Shown here: in pieces, positions 14,595 through 15,238 of the stretch
How the letters are laid out: each line of letters begins with the position of its first letter
Numbering within the stretch: the stretch's first letter is position 1
Source of the DNA: Oscillospiraceae bacterium
Lineage (GTDB): Bacteria; Bacillota; Clostridia; Oscillospirales; Oscillospiraceae
NCBI GenBank assembly: GCA_017557265.1
Contig: JAFZAM010000130.1
Location: 1 to 15,238, forward strand
Direction: 5' to 3'
Length of the DNA: 15,238 bases
Translations under genes and position numbers: made by a program
Notes under the pieces: generated by a model
Seen by the model: only the letters and a program-made list of their open reading frames with translations
The model's database searches: none
Told to the model about the DNA's origin: nothing

Positions 14595-15238
14595 ATGCAT
14601 ATTCTCGTTATTAGATCGCTGATAATGTTTTCCGTGATACTCGTCTGCATGAGGCTCATGGGGAAACGTCAGCTAGGAGAGCTTGAGCTGTCGGAGCTTG
14701 CGGTCGCAGTCCTCGTCAGCGATTTCGCCGTTATCCCGCTTCAGGATCTCTCCGTGCCCGTCTGGAACGGAATAATCCCTGTGACGGTGCTGCTCGTCTG
14801 TGAGGTCGTTATCTCAAAGCTCGCGCTCAAGAGCATCAAACTGCGGAGTTTCCTGAGCGGCACGCCGAGCGTGATAATAGAAAACGGGGTCATAAATCAG
14901 ACCGAGATGCGCAAAAACAGACTGTCGCTCGACGAACTCGACGAGGCGCTACGCAAGAAGGAGATACTAAACGTCGCCGACGTGCGCTATGCGCTTCTGG
15001 AGACTGACGGCACGCTCAGTACGATACTGTATTCCGGCAAGCAGCCGCTCACCGCTGAACAGTTCGGCGCGGCGCCTACGGACGAGGCCGTACCGCTTCC
15101 CGTGATAGTCGACGGGAGGGTCATATCGACGAATCTGCAAAAGCTCCATTTGAGCAGGGAGTGGCTCGACCGCGAACTGAAAAGCCGTAAAGTCCGATCG
15201 GTAAAAGACGTCTATATCTTGACGGCTTACGGCGGTAA
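14595..15238 (+). CDS. DUF421/YetF-type membrane protein, 3' end beyond the window
   Basis: The frame is open from ATG 14595 to the window edge, giving 214 complete residues, with GAGGTGG at 14584-14590 just upstream. The order matches the DUF421 (YetF/YrbG/YdfS-like) family: a hydrophobic N-terminus with RLMGKRQLGELELSELAVAV (20-39), two further membrane segments at about 36-50 and 57-77, then the cytoplasmic YetF domain with SGTPSVIIENGVI (88-100), LDELDEALRKKEI, VADVRYALLETDGTLST, and a second subdomain starting LPVIVDGRVI. In Bacillus such proteins have been linked to membrane and spore physiology; the biochemical role is not settled. It is transcribed away from the GMP synthetase operon. 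No convincing promoter was found. A TAGAAT at 14572-14577 is too close to the start. Confidence 0.88.
   Translation, partial: MHILVIRSLIMFSVILVCMRLMGKRQLGELELSELAVAVLVSDFAVIPLQDLSVPVWNGIIPVTVLLVCEVVISKLALKSIKLRSFLSGTPSVIIENGVINQTEMRKNRLSLDELDEALRKKEILNVADVRYALLETDGTLSTILYSGKQPLTAEQFGAAPTDEAVPLPVIVDGRVISTNLQKLHLSREWLDRELKSRKVRSVKDVYILTAYGG

Overview
The window reads as a piece of chromosome from an anaerobic, Gram-positive Clostridia-type bacterium (Bacillota, plausibly an Oscillospiraceae-like or related gut lineage). The grounds are strong AGGAGG-type ribosome binding sites, GC-rich coding sequence over most of the window, an SLH-anchored surface protein beside InlB-type repeats and a SipW-dependent signal peptide, and several oxygen-sensitive iron-sulfur/flavin oxidoreductases. 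The genus cannot be told from the sequence. No rRNA, tRNA, CRISPR array, insertion sequence or phage gene was seen.

Region 1 (2-4556, + strand) is a cell-surface module of three genes in tight succession, closed by a strong terminator: the 3' part of a large InlB/Listeria-Bacteroides-repeat adhesin-like protein, a small SipW-dependent (TasA/camelysin-like) secreted protein starting at TTG, and a protein joining an N-terminal TasA-like beta domain to a proline-rich linker and three SLH domains. A likely reading is a surface fibre or adhesin set whose last member is held on the wall by SLH domains. The adhesin has no visible sortase motif.

Region 2 (4605-10009) is metabolic. Two aldo/keto reductases with C-terminal double [4Fe-4S] ferredoxin-like tails (4672-5805 and 7644-8774, both +) flank an oppositely oriented UGSC-like protein of unknown reaction (5891-7477, -). 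A metal-dependent amidohydrolase (8815-9957, +) follows the second reductase in an apparent operon. The UGSC-like gene and the second reductase diverge from a shared AT-rich promoter region with overlapping -10 elements. Two-way terminator hairpins separate the convergent gene ends at 5823-5861 and 9975-10009.

Region 3 (10022-14362, - strand) is a probable three-gene operon transcribed leftward: a GMP synthetase consisting only of the ATP-pyrophosphatase and dimerisation parts (no glutaminase domain), an Old-Yellow-Enzyme/FadH/BaiCD-type flavin and iron-sulfur oxidoreductase, and a PF12897-type aspartate aminotransferase. Its 232-base upstream region is AT-rich and holds an inverted repeat, a weak hairpin followed by a U-run, and short direct repeats. 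This could be a regulated leader. I recognised no known riboswitch there.

Region 4 (14595 to the window end, + strand) is a DUF421/YetF-type membrane protein, cut by the window edge and divergent from the GMP synthetase operon.

Most of the window is explained by recognisable families. The points most worth checking are the composite surface module, the glutaminase-less GMP synthetase with its structured leader, and the UGSC-like protein that lacks the first redox residue of its namesake motif.
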